From: Mastigias papua
Taxonomy: Eukaryota; Cnidaria; Scyphozoa; Rhizostomeae; Mastigiidae
Assembly (NCBI GenBank): GCA_964019165.1
Contig: OZ025283.1
Coordinates: 689,501-753,500 of the forward strand
Direction: 5' to 3'
DNA: 64,000 nucleotides
Shown: piece by piece, positions 35,571 to 48,561 of the stretch
Numbering within the stretch: position 1 is the stretch's first letter
Layout: every line of letters begins with the position of its first letter
Notes under the pieces: model-generated
The model's input: the letters and a program-made list of their open reading frames with translations, nothing else
Databases searched by the model: none
Told to the model about the DNA's origin: nothing
Made by a program: the position numbers and the translations under genes

Positions 35571-37309
35571 AGTGTAAGGACACCAACATATCACAGGAAT
35601 AATACCAAGAACAGTTAGGAAATAAAATGTACACACTATACACATCTCTGTACAGCTGTGTTAAGACATTTTCTGGCTACTGGCAATGAGACTGAAACAC
35701 ACAGAACAGTGGCTTCCTTGACTGAACTGAGGGGGAACGCAACATTTTTATTACAGTTATATTACCGAAAATAAAATCTTAACAATAAGTCACATTTATA
35801 ACTAAAAACGTAGACCCAAAAGACTTCATCAATGCCCAAATTCAGCATTTCATATAGCAAAATTCATAAGCAAACATACAGATTTCGTATCTCCTTTACG
35901 CACCCATTAACTTCAAGGTATAAACAGCACTCCAGCAATGAATACGATAGTAAACATTTCATACCACTATTGTAAAAGAACCAAGACAATCTAGAGAATA
36001 AAATCAATCTGATCGGAGAGGAAGTGTCATGGCGAAATGCCCCCGAGCGAAGCTAGAGGAATCTCGCTCAAAATACTGACATAATGTGTCTAATGAAACA
36101 TGTAAAGTAGACAGATAAATTACAGGCAATCTGACAACACACCTTATTACATGAAAAAACGACTTACCCGGTAGTAGAAGGACGACAGTTCGCTTAAATT
36201 CACCCACCAAGAGAAAGTAACATAAAACATGGTGGAGAGGAACTGTCATGGTGGAAAGCCCCCGAGGGAAGCTATTGTAATCTCCCGGTTACTATTGAAT
36301 GTAAGTGTTGAAAATACTATAGAACGTGCGCCCAGAGGACAGGAGAAAGACAGGCAATCTGAAATCTACTGTTATAGCATTAGAAAATGACTCACCTGGT
36401 AGCAGAACCACAAAATGTTCCTCAACTACCAACTGGACAATTAGTAGCATTCAAACCATGTCCGAACTGAGAGTTTCACGTTCGGTTTATCCTATTTAAA
36501 AGGGATGAAAAACAACTAAACATTGACCCAATACACAAAGGAATGCAGTATGAAACATCAGTTAAATGTGTTAGTACAACTTACCAGTTAAAGCATTGCG
36601 ATTTGCGACCAGAATCGAAGGAATGGAGAAGAACTGTCATGGCGAGAATGCCCCAGAGGGAAGCTGTTCCAATCTGCCTACAAAGAGAGGTAAATACAGG
36701 ACTCAAATCGCCCATAAATCCCATCTGACAGGCAAAAATACTATAATTTCATGAAATAAAACATGGCAATACGTAAATCGAATCTAGAGACAGCAATGAA
36801 GCGACGACTTGGTTGCTCAAATGTCATGGCGAATAACACACGCGAGGGAGGGCATGGGAAAGTGCTTCGATACGTGAAACAAATCATTTAAAACAGCAGA
36901 AAAACGCAGGCAATCGATCAAGACACTATAACTCAACTAAAGTAGAGCATTTAGGGAGGAAAAATAGCTACTAACCTGGTAGAAACCAACGGAATTCATC
37001 TAGCAACAACAGTCAACCAGCTACCGATAGAACATGCCTTGTACTAAGAGCAGTGCCTTCCGTGCGGACGAATACAATGGAGGACAAAAGAGGACAGACA
37101 AAGCCAGTAAAATCATGATAGAGAAACTGAGATATCTCCTCGAACCTTGAAGATACAGACTTGAAAATCAAGAAAGCACCATAACTCACCAGTTTCAACT
37201 ACTATCATAATTCTCAGGCACATCCAGAGAGAGCCCTAGAAAAAGAAGTCATAACAGTGGAGGGTGCCGGTCCTTTTGATGTAAACAATTGGCGAGCTCA
37301 TTTGCATCG
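35571..37309 (-). repeat. Minus-strand module array with donor-like motifs, U3
   Basis: Four or more copies of a roughly 200-base module. Each has the block TGTCATGGCGA (36026, 36244 as a variant, 36635, 36822) followed by GCCCC-GAGGGAAGCT-type sequence. Each is then followed by a minus-strand splice-donor-like motif (36162, 36391, 36578, 36971: CTACCAG|GTGAGT and variants). On the minus strand this reads as short segments between ATGACAG and GTRAGT. 35571-35999 ahead of the modules shows nothing I recognise. The array closes at the octamer/TATA block near 37295-37325. Confidence 0.55.
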
Positions 37310-38510
37310 TGGCATTTTAGTATATAGAGAAGGAAGTTTCATATTACTGCCATTTATATGGAAGAATCTTTGAAAGTAGTTAGCTTTACTCTCGTTCAAC
37401 AACACAACAAAACAATGTCTGAATGCCTTATAAAGTACCTTTGATGCATCATTATTCTGTTTCTTAAGGTTATGCAATATTCTGTGCCTTATGTGCATGA
37501 GTTTGAGAATGGTTGGTTGCCATTTCTCTACCATATCAAGAAGTCTGACAAAATGAATGCCTGAAGGAACTATGCACAACTGAAGAAGACTAGGCCGACC
37601 AAAACAGTTTGATCCCAGGGGTGAGCGACTGGTTACCAAGGTACCAAATGTCACGGGTTTCATTAGGTAAGTGTAATAACCAACACAAAAAATAAACACT
37701 ATCCTGGTACAAATCTATCAAAAATGTGTAGAACGAATTTTGCACAACTGTGCATGACAAAGAAATTGATTTGTACCATTTGAACATAGAATAAAACGTA
37801 TTCAATGGTCTCAAGCCTTAAGAGAGTGGCAGTTGAAACCTGGCAAAACATTGTCTTTTCAGACGAATGTCAGTTTGACTGTCAGATGATAGAAAAATGA
37901 TGAGAGTTTGGAGAAAAACCATTGAAAGTCAGAATCCACAATAGGTTTGACCTTACTTCTCACACTCTACATTGGTCATGTTTTGGGATCCATTGGGTGC
38001 TGTTCCTGACAGAAAATCCATGCAGATAAGTATGTGGAACTATTGCAGGACACCTTGTTTCAAGGAACAAAGGCAATGTGGAAAGAACAGAAAGCCACAG
38101 AATGCCAGAAGGCAGAGCCCCAACCTCAAAATAAGTGAGGATGTGTGGTAGCGCATGAAAACCAAATACTTGCAGATGCACAAGGTCCTCCAAAGTCAAA
38201 GCAAGAGCTCATGGAAAGAGGTTTTGAAGAACGGAGAAAAATCACAATGTTTTCCATAAGACACCTTTATGCATCCATTCCAAAGCAACTCCACAACATA
38301 TTAATTTGATTTACCAGTCATTTCACTTGTTACTGTAGAACTGTCAAAATCAAAAGGTATATTATAGGCATGGCTTCATTGAGTTAGCCTTGTTATTCAC
38401 AAGCCCATTGACAGACAAAACACAGGTTAATCAGACAACAATAAAAGTTACTGTTGTCATCTGGCATTTATTGTTGTCAAAGATGTTGCAATACTTTTGT
38501 ACACCTAGTG
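37310..38510 (+). pseudogene. Tc1/mariner-type transposase remnant, U3/U4 boundary
   Basis: This copy retains the upstream part of the element as in U1 (from GAAGGAAGTTTCATATTACT near 37330). The SDE block is near 37857, with ACGAATGTCAGTTTGACTG spanning the point where U2 and U3 begin. It ends with the same terminal motif near 38493. Confidence 0.6.
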
Positions 38511-39177
38511 TTGTTTTGCATAGGATGGGCAAAGAAAGTTGCAATGCTTTCTTATGTCACTTCAACCATGCAAGGTAGTGTAGGGTACCTGCTACGTGGT
38601 TTGTAATCTCAGAGTAGAGTTGCCTATGGGACAGCTGATATTGTGTTATGACACAATCTTTAGTACTTCTAATGACAAACTACCAAATACTTGCTAAAGG
38701 ACACTTGCACCTTCAGTTGTAAATTTATTTTCTCTCTTCAAATGTTGAATCATTCAGACCTAGTGGAAATCTCTGAACTTCATCATCAGAGTTGTTGATT
38801 TAATATTTAACCTTCAACTGTGCCTAGTGTTAGTCTTTCATTAGATCCACAGCTGTGTCCAGATAGTCTGACATTAGAACATGCCTTGAGCAAGCAGATG
38901 GTTGGTGATACTTTCTTCGTTAAAATCACTAGGGTGTATATTCTGTACCCACAGATCAAGTACCTCTTGTCCTTGAGTTTCAGGGAACCGAGATTTGAAA
39001 AAATCTATCAGTAGAATGTCATAGCAAGGTACGGCAGGAAAAACAAGAAGGGAATGAGCAAGTTCAGGACTTATATTGTTTACATGCTTTAAGGTGGTTT
39101 TTCATCAAATAACAAACTATTGCCCTGTTCGTGTTACATGAAAACCTAGCAGGGTTTTGTTTTACGGAGGGGTCATG

Positions 39178-39327
39178 CTAAAACTTGACTAGCAACTGGC
39201 AAATAATCCACAAGCACTTAAGAGTATTTCTACATATTCTAGGTCTAGCCCTCAAGAGGTATGCCTTTTCACTGAGATCTTCAACGAAGTGCTTCAGTAC
39301 TCCCTCGCACAGTGGGCACGAACCAAT
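39178..39327 (-). pseudogene. RING-H2 ORF, C-terminal half, U4 copy
   Basis: U3 copy at +12,991; no difference noticed. Confidence 0.6.
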
Positions 39328-40141
39328 AGAGAGTTTCCGAAACACTACGCAAGGACCTACTACGCCTCAGGGGAGACTAGGTCCCAGCGCATTTTTGGGG
39401 ATTCCTCCGATTGCTGTGGTGTAGTAGATGGTTTCACTACTTGCGACTGGCCTATGTCACATCATAGTGATATCCAAGATTTCAAGGTACGTAATATATA
39501 TTATTTCTTATCATACTGATATCATTATTCCAGTCTGTCAACTATTATGGTAACAAGCTGTAACTAACTGCTGATATTTGTTGTCTTGTCTTAAAAGAAC
39601 ACCTTCAACAAGGAGAATAGAGACGATGGCCTCGACCAGCACCTCCGAAACAACAGTTGAAGCCCACAAAAGAATACTGATGTTTGTATTTTAGTGACAT
39701 TACCAGACACAATTAACATGTACTTATTTGGATATTTTTGATGAACCCATTCGACCTTGAGGAGTGTTTGAGAGTATCTAAGTCGGCTTCAGAGTATTCG
39801 TATGAAGAGACAGTTTTGTTTCATTTATATCCCATTTGGCCTTGTCATATATTGAGGAATGTACTTTGACATGTAATATCCTCATGAAAATACCAGTTTT
39901 GCTAACCAAAGAGTTGTATTTACTTCTATAAATTCTTCATCACCGATTTGCCATAATGGTAAATCAAGGTACGTATATTTTACCACCATCCTCCTCTTTA
40001 GTTACTTTGGCACCATTGCTGAGGTGTCTTCGTGCTTTGGAAAGTACTTGGTGCTCCTGAGCTGCTACACCTCAGATCTAGTAGTACTCAGTCTCCCTCT
40101 GAGGCGTAGTAGCTCGCCGCTTAGTGTGTCGGAAACTCTCT
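39328..40141. mobile_element. Inverted-repeat element splitting RING-H2, U4 copy (814 bases)
   Basis: AAT at 39325-39327 and 40142-40144. Same inner splice-like motifs as in U2. Confidence 0.7.
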
Positions 40142-40144
40142 AAT

Positions 40145-40360
40145 GTCTGAGAGCAAACAGGCTGTATGGAAGGAATGACCACATCTGTAAAATACATGCC
40201 AAAGTGAGCATTCCTTACGTGAAGAGTTTTCCAAGTCACATGTCCTACAATTAAAACTATACAGTGAGCGTGACAAATTATCACCAGGTAGCTTTCTGTA
40301 GTAAGTACCAGTGTGTGTTGTTTTCAAATGACAATTTGCTTCATTTATCTGTATCTCCAT
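40145..40360 (-). pseudogene. RING-H2 ORF, N-terminal half, U4 copy
   Basis: As in U3. The duplicated second half lies at 40926-41141. Confidence 0.62.
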
Positions 40361-41517
40361 GTATTTGTATGTAGTGAAATTATAATTATATGCAATTGAC
40401 TCAACTCAAAAAGTTTTACAAACATATTTCATACCCCCTCCTGAAAAAATTCATATTTATTTGCTTTAGAAGTTGCAAATCAACCTACAGAGACTCTTAG
40501 CAAGGGTTTTTAAAAGAATATGTAGAAATGCATATAAACTTCAGTGATACTGTGTTGAAGAAGTAAATCCACTTCTAGTTTAGAAATATAGGTACTATTT
40601 GAACTATACCCTCTCAATTTAGCAAAATGCTATTGAGGAATGTACTTTGACATGTAATATCCTCATGAAAATACCAGTTTTGCTAACCAAAGAGTTGTAT
40701 TTACTTCTATAAATTCTTCATCACCGATTTGCCATAATGGTAAATCAAGGTACGTATATTTTACCACCATCCTCCTCTTTAGTTACTTTGGCACCATTGC
40801 TGAGGTGTCTTCGTGCTTTGGAAAGTACTTGGTGCTCCTGAGCTGCTACACCTCAGATCTAGTAGTACTCAGTCTCCCTCTGAGGCGTAGTAGCTCGCCG
40901 CTTAGTGTGTCGGAAACTCTCTAATGTCTGAGAGCAAACAGGCTGTATGGAAGGAATGACCACATCTGTAAAATACATGCCAAAGTGAGCATTCCTTACG
41001 TGAAGAGTTTTCCAAGTCACATGTCCTACAATTAAAACTATACAGTGAGTGTGACAAATTATCACCAGGTAGCTTCCTGTAGTAAGTACCAGTGTGTGTT
41101 GTTTTCAAATGACACTTTGCTTCATTTATCTGTATCTCCATGTATTTGTATGTAGTGAAATTATAATTATATGCAATTGACTCAACTCAAAAAGTTGTAC
41201 AAACATATTTCATACCCCCTCCTGAAAAAATTCATATTTATTTGCTTTAGAAGTTGCAAATCAACCTACGGAGACTCTTAGCAAGGGTTTTTAAAAGAAT
41301 ATTTAGAAATGCATATAAAAGTCAGTGATACTGTGTTGAAGAAGTAAATCCAATTCTAGTTTAGAAATATAGGTAATATGTGAACTATACCCTCTCAATT
41401 TAGCAAAATGCTTTCCTCTGCATTCAGAGAAATATGGAAAGGACCAATGAATGGAATCAGGTTATGGATTCCTTTAAGGTAACCAATGTGTTAGACATAG
41501 AACTGGCAAGGCCAATC

Positions 41518-41859
41518 TCATATCATAGAGACCACAAACTGATCTAAATACAGATTCAGCCCACTTTCTAACATGATTATGAGTGCAGAATCAAAATCAT
41601 CACTTGACGTTAGTGATAGCTCCACACAGTCAACTAGCTTGCGCTCTTCCATTGACCTCATCTTCAAAATGTCATGCTGCTGATAGTCATGGGCTAAGAG
41701 CCTGTATCTTTGAGACTCAGGATGAAAAACCGTGGCATGTAGCCAATCTGGCATGACTTCAACATATGATTTTGCCAGCTTTGATGAACTCTTGTCAATG
41801 AGGTGTCTCAATAGACCATTAGTGAGTTTACGATTCACGACGCAGAGACTGAAGACGGC
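41518..41859 (-). CDS. Unrecognised ORF or exon, U4
   Basis: Copy of 28527-28868 with the same protein reading. The substitution seen (GATGTT to GACGTT near 41608) is silent. Confidence 0.4.
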   Translation of the reverse strand, partial: AVFSLCVVNRKLTNGLLRHLIDKSSSKLAKSYVEVMPDWLHATVFHPESQRYRLLAHDYQQHDILKMRSMEERKLVDCVELSLTSSDDFDSALIIMLESGLNLYLDQFVVSMI

Positions 41860-42822
41860 TTACAGAAGTCTGGACCTTAGCGCGGTAATGGGGATATCTC
41901 TATGATTGAGTCGTCCTAGCAATGTCCGCGACAAGCATCGATCGATTTCCACGTCACGATCTTAACGCACTTTTGAAAGGTAACATTTCAAACATATTTC
42001 TATGTTAAATCGCTTTAAAGACAAGTACGAGACCTTCGTTCAAATAAGATTGTACTTTGTTCAGAAAATGCCTAACATGTTTAAGGACATTGTCGTTTCA
42101 GCCCTCGTCAACTTATACTGGCCTAAAAGTAGAATGGCAGCATCAAGCAACACATTAGCTGAGTCACACAAAAGAACTCTCACGTTTGTATTTACTCTCT
42201 AAATTGTTAGTAACGTGCATTCTTAGCACAAGGACAGAACATTGAAGCACACCGCTAGATTGCTCATATTCTGAGGATTACTGATGGTCGGAGACAGAAC
42301 ATCAACAGACATTCTCCGTTCAGTTTTTCCAAGAATTATCTTTTATGGACTTTTCTACCAATAGAGTACATACTAATGAAGGAGGAGATCTGAAATAAAC
42401 ACCTTCATCAGAGAAAGTGAAATTACAAATATGAATGCTTCAGATCCCAAAGCACAATATTTTCAGAGAAGAGAAATAACAACATTCTATTGTATTTTAG
42501 TCCTTAGCTGTAAATAATTTGTTATACCTGCATTCTGTTAATACCAATATTATTGTGCTTGCATCATGAGATTGATGCCCTATAAGGTTCTTTCTAGCCT
42601 AAGTCTAAATGTAGATGTAGAGATGGTAGAATTTAGGAACCTGTAGGTTACATTAAAGCTGTGTATGATATTGAGAGATTCTCAGAAAAAATAGCCGTCG
42701 TTTTCCTTGTCTTCAAGTTTTTTCCTCAGATGGTTAGCGTTTGATCAGAGCTATCATTAATAGTCTCTCAGACTGGTTATTATTTGCATCTTATTTTATA
42801 AGAATGCCCATATATCTTTTTT

Positions 42823-43644
42823 GTGAATAGGCCAAAACTGACTTGGACTGAGGAACATGACATTTTGCTGTGCAGGGAAATACTGGTTGAAGAGCCATAT
42901 AATTTTAAGCATGGGTCCAGGGAAAGGGGGAGATGTTGGGACCGTATAGCTGAAGCTTTGAACAGTGTTGAACAACCTAAGTTTATTGTGGATCAGAGGG
43001 CAGTGAGAGACAGGTTTGTTAAATTGGAGAAGGCTTTCAAGAAAAAGACTAGAGAGGAATTAAGGGCAAGTGGGATTGCACCACAAGAGTCTTCTGAGCT
43101 TGACCAGGCTCTGGAGGAAATTATTGACAGAATTCAGAATGCTGAGCAACAAAAGGAGGCTAGTTGTATGGAAAAGCAGCAAGAGATAGAGATAGAGAAA
43201 GAAACTGCAGAGGCTGTAAGGAGAAGGGCCATGGAGAGCTTATCACAAACCAAGGCAAGGGAGGGCTGTAGGAAAAGAAGGGGTGGGGAGACAAGTGAAT
43301 ATGTAGGGTATTTAAGAGAAAAGCGAGAAGTAGACATAAGAGTTAAGGAAAGCCAAGTGGATTTGAAAAGGAGAGAGGTTTGTATAGAAGAGAGAAGAAT
43401 TGAAAGAGAATTTGAGTTGAAGCAGAGAGAGCTGTTACTGAGAGAGCGAGAATTAAATTTGAAGGAAAAAGAGCTGGAGTTAAAAGAGAGAGAAAATGAA
43501 AATTTTCAACAGAGGCTGGTTAGGTTTGAACAGCAACAAACAATGATGCAGCAGCAGTTATTTAGTTTGCAGCAGCAAATGGGTCATTTGCAGAAACTGA
43601 ATGAGGACATTTTGAATTTGTTTAAAAATAAAGAAAACCATTAA
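42823..43644 (+). CDS. SANT/Myb-like coiled-coil protein, U4 copy
   Basis: Same protein as at 29832-30653, also opening at GTG. The one base change noticed (TTA/TTG Leu near 42960) is silent, so the ORF was duplicated recently or is under constraint. Confidence 0.72.
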   Translation: MNRPKLTWTEEHDILLCREILVEEPYNFKHGSRERGRCWDRIAEALNSVEQPKFIVDQRAVRDRFVKLEKAFKKKTREELRASGIAPQESSELDQALEEIIDRIQNAEQQKEASCMEKQQEIEIEKETAEAVRRRAMESLSQTKAREGCRKRRGGETSEYVGYLREKREVDIRVKESQVDLKRREVCIEERRIEREFELKQRELLLRERELNLKEKELELKERENENFQQRLVRFEQQQTMMQQQLFSLQQQMGHLQKLNEDILNLFKNKENH

Positions 43645-44152
43645 CACCTAGGCTCCTCGTTTAATTTGATCTTACCTTCAAATGTTTGCCAACTCTATAG
43701 CTCTCAGTTATTAACCCCAGTTGTGTTATGGATGTTGAGTTTCAATTCTTGTGAAAGCTTAGTTGCTGATACATTTTGTACCATGATGGAAAAACCTTGT
43801 ACATCTTGTTAGATAAACCATTGCATTTTAATTGAGATGTTTTAGTGAGGCCACAAATGAAGTGAAATTTTAACTTGGGAATTGGTTGATGCAGGAGTCA
43901 TTGTACCTTTTATGACTTGAGCATCTTGCAATACAACATGATTAAGCCTATCACTTTTGTATACTTTTGTAGGGAAGTGCTAGGAATGTTATCTAAGCAA
44001 AATTTTATAGCAGGAGGCATACAATGCTATTTATTGAGGTGCCATGTGATCGATATCATATGTACTGTATGGAAGAGTGGAAAACACATTCTTGGGTTAT
44101 CTGGTAGCTTTTAAAAAAGCTGTTTTATGAAATAGGAATCAATGCACAGAGT

Positions 44153-44736
44153 CTAGCCAAAGTACTCTTCTAGAGTTGGAGGTTCTACATCAAAAAAGGC
44201 AGATGTGTTGTTTCCATATAAACATGTAAGTGCATTGCGAAGCAAAGCACATACTATGTATATCTTTCCAACTGCACTCAATCCAATCTTCAAATTTTTC
44301 TTAAAATCAGTGAATTTGAAGTAATTCACAACATCTCCAAATACCCATTCAACAGAGACCCTTACTTCACTCATTGATTGATTGAATGCTTGCTGTGCAG
44401 GAGTTAGTTCCTGCCTGCGAGCAAACGGGCACTGAAGATGTATCCTATGTGGATATGCTGGATCTCCATAGATACACATTGCCTGACCTGTTGGTGAGAA
44501 TGACATGTGTTGCAGTTGAGGCAGAAGGCCTGACATTGCTAGCATGCCACTGTCATGCCGTCTCCCTTCAACTGGACCAAACAGGTTTGCAATTAGACCA
44601 TTTGGAGTTACAATTGACTGGAACTTCAAAGCATGCACTCTTTTGTGGCCATTATATACCATTCTTTGGTTTTCTTTGGGTCGGCAAATTGGCCTTACAG
44701 TGCCATCTATGAATCCCCAGCAGTTGTCCAACGCAG
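44153..44736 (-). pseudogene. Harbinger-type DDE transposase, 5'-truncated, U4
   Basis: Copy of 31162-31745 at +12,991 with the same junction at 44736/44737. Confidence 0.8.
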
Positions 44737-47700
44737 CACAATACTATGGGCCACAATCATGTAAGTGAATGCTAAACTCTTGTCAAAAGCATAAAGTTCT
44801 AACTCTTAAGAATGAGTGATAAAATTTTAGAGATTGCATCATCAAATAAAATTTACACAATAGTTTTGTGTTAGATAGGAGGGGGGCTTTATATGTCTAT
44901 TCAATACAATACAAATAAGGTTGCTAGCTGTATGTAATACAAAACGTTAACAACATATCGCCACATGGAGAATGGTATATGACAAGTGATAATCCTAGTG
45001 GTAACAACTGATATCTGACATTGATACAGGCTAGTGAAAAAAATTATACTCTGGTCTAAGGACATCAATTGGGCACACCCAGTAAACACTTTCAAACTCC
45101 TATCATATATAGATTCAAGCAGGTGTTTTGACATGGCAATGCCTAATGATACTGTGTGATTCATTTACATCAATGCTGAAGAATATTCCTGAAGAATATG
45201 CTGGTAGTACATAGGCAAGTAGTAAAGTACTATACTGAATGAAGCCTCGTGAATAAGTTACTTAAGTGTGTTGAATATAAAGCTAATGTAGAATACAACA
45301 TCAGTGTAAATACATCAAGAAGCAACTACCGTAAAATGCACGGTACTATACATAATATTATTCACGAATTAGTAGATAAAATATCCGTATAAAGGCTTAG
45401 TACTTGTAACAAAAAAAATACCCCTGCGATTTAGAATACAAAGTGTACTACTGGGAATAAGCAAGTCATCAGCCATGGAAACTGAGAGTAATATGATACG
45501 CCCATCAAAGTTTTAGAGGGAATACACGCAGCACTTTACTCAAATACTGAAAGAACACCAAACGGGAAAGAGAGCTATTATACTCCACTAATGTAAGGAA
45601 TAATGTGAACAATATCTTAGCTCCAGCCTACAATAAGTGCATGGTAAAACCCAACATCTAAGTAGAAGTGACTGACACCTTCTGACACGTAAACAAAGTG
45701 GCCTAACCTTTCAGAAATGTCGCCCTCAAACTCTCGAACAAATACAAAGTAAAACAGAACTCTAAACAATCCTAGTATATCAGTAAATAATAGAGTAATC
45801 GTCTCCTGACTATCATACCGAAACTTCTGCAGTAAGAAAACGATTCTTTAGAGGCGAAAATCAAGCGAACATGAAAGGAACTGGCATGATCATATGACCC
45901 CGAGGCACTGTTAGTGGAATCTCCATCAAAACATCGCATTAAATCTCGTCAAGTTGGGAAAGCAGCGATCATTCTACACACAAGGTCCCTGCAACACTAT
46001 ATTGATACCTTGTACATGAAATAAATCACTTACCTTGTATAAAAGTGATGAAACTCTGCTACTGCTTGCAAAACATCAATCCTCTCCGTAACTTATGGTG
46101 GTGGTGTTGGTAGGGGGGGGGGGGGTTTACAACTTAGTAACATACCTTAAACCTAGCATTATATAGATGGTTGTAGTCAAATACCCTTTCATATTCAGGT
46201 CTAACGAATTCTACTATCCAAGAAGACTCCAGAACAAAGTGCATAAATCATTCCTATGCATGTGTAGATAAGTGACTAATAACCTCTGATTAACCCTACA
46301 ATACTGCATATGAACTTGTGGTGGAACAAAGTCTCATATACTATTACCTATGCTGTTGCTAAGGATCACCAACTAATATATCCCGGACATAAATGACTGA
46401 TGCAATAAAATCAATAACAAAAATTAAGTGTTGGGCTCCACAAAGTACTTAATCTGGGGCTCTAGACTATATTTGCATGTCCAACTGGGGTACACAATTG
46501 TTGAATCTATGTTCTCATGTACCTCAACACCCATCCCCCTAATACTTAATGACTGCTCCATAAGTGTACAAAACTGAAATAATAGTGCCTTGTAATCCTA
46601 GAGTAAACTCAACAGTAACAACATTATGGACCAAAATCACGCGAGTCCTAACCTCTTGTCAACCGCATAAAGCTGTAAATCCTATCAATGAATGATATAA
46701 TGTAGAGCTTGCATCATACACACAAAGTTATTATCAAATCTGCACTTGAGAGGGGGGCTTGATGTGGCAATTGAGTAGAATACAAATAAGGTTGCTAGCT
46801 CTACGTAATACAAAACTTTAACAACATATCATCATAAATAGAATGAAATATCAAAAGGAGTAATGGTAGTGGTGACAACTGATATCTCAAAGTGAAATAG
46901 GCTAGTGATAAAAATCCTACAGTCAGACAGTCAAGTACTATATTGGTACATGTTTCATCTAAGGACATCAATTCAAATGTATGAATACCATTGTCATCTA
47001 GGCACACACAGTAATATCGTCCAAACTCCTATAACAGCTACCTTGAGGCATTCAAGTAGGCAATATACAATCACAATGTATAGAGATGGTTGATAATTTA
47101 AGGTCATAAAAGCTAAAGCATATTCCTATAACTGTCCTAGTCAAACATGAGTTGATACTCAGAAATTGTGCATGAGTGTGGCATAACTTTGTATACATAA
47201 TACTCTTTTACAGTAAGTCCCTGATAACATTTGATTACACACAATACCGTTAACTGGGGTGTGGGCTGGAAGACGGGGCTCTGGGAATTAAGTTTAAACA
47301 ATACAAATACTTGTTATCTAATACTACTTGATCCAGTAAAACCATATTATCATGTGCAGAATGATGAATAGAAATCATGAATGGTCTGTATAACAGATAA
47401 TCTTAGGATGGGCTGGTTTGCCATGACACAGAGAGTTACGACTAAAGCACAAATACACTGAGTCCTCCAAAATAACACTAAAATCTATAGTGAATACAAT
47501 GATTAGAATCTTGTAAATAAAGATTGTTAGCTTGTTGTAAGTACAAAGGCAATCAGTAGAGCACTATACTCAATAAAGCTTTGTGAATAAGTTACTTAAG
47601 TGTGATGACTACAAAGCTAATTTAGAACACAATATTACCATAAATAAATCAAGAAGGAAGAACCTGACAACGCACGGTACTATACACCAAAGTATCAACA

Positions 47701-48561
47701 AATTAGTACATACAATATCTGCATAAGACTTTGTCCCTTTCACTATAAATATACCACTGATTCAGAGTTGTAAGTGTTCTACTGAGAATACGGAAGGAAT
47801 CAGCTTTAGTGACTGAGAGTAATATGAAAGGCCCTTCAAGGTTTCAGAGAGAATACATGTAGTACTTTCCTCAAAATACTGTAGAAAAACCAAACGGAAA
47901 AGAGAGCTATTACACTGCAATAATCCAAGGAATACTTTGAACAACATCTTATCTCCAGCCTACAATAAATGTATAGGAAAAACCAAGAGCTAACCAGACA
48001 TGAGGGACAACATATCAAACATAAAGAAAGCGGCCTAACTGTTCATACATAATTCCCTCAAAATCACACGCAAATGCAAAGTATCAACAGCACTCTAAAA
48101 TATCCTAGTATATCAGTAAATACTACAGTGAATATCCCCTGAATAGTATACCGAAACTTCTGAAGTAACTAAGCAGTAATTTACAGGCAGAAATCCAGGG
48201 AACATGTCAGGAAGTGGCATGATCATAGGGCCCCTGAGGCAATCGTATGGAATCTCGATGAAAACATGGCATTAAATCTCGTCCAACTGGGAAAATAGCG
48301 ACCATTCTACACAACACAATCCTGGTAAAACTAAATCGAAACCTTGTTAATGAAATAAACCACTTACCTTACAGAGAAGGGACGAAATTCCATGAAGACT
48401 TGTAAGACATCCATCCACTGTGTAAACACGCCCTCAACTGCAAACTTGCGGTCTTGTGTAAACACTATTGTTCGGACACAAAGGATGAGAGGTTTCTGCG
48501 ATTGTGATCTCAAGTTGGGAATCCCCTCGCATTTCTATCTACAACCTACAACAAAATAAAG
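44737..48561. repeat. Two diverged 1.9 kb tandem repeats, U4
   Basis: Copy of 31746-35570 at +12,991, including the 13-G run. Confidence 0.65.

Larger units (their letters stand above)
24886..37877 (+). repeat. Array unit U3 (12,991-base period)
   Basis: Order within the unit: Tc1/mariner remnant, spacer, split RING-H2 ORF with 781-base duplication, an unrecognised minus-strand ORF (28527-28868), SANT/Myb-like gene, truncated transposase, two diverged 1.9 kb tandem repeats (about 31746-35500), the minus-strand module array (about 36000-37300), and the start of the next Tc1 remnant. The Harbinger and 4.9 kb insertions of U2 and U1 are absent, so this unit preserves both empty sites. Confidence 0.9.
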
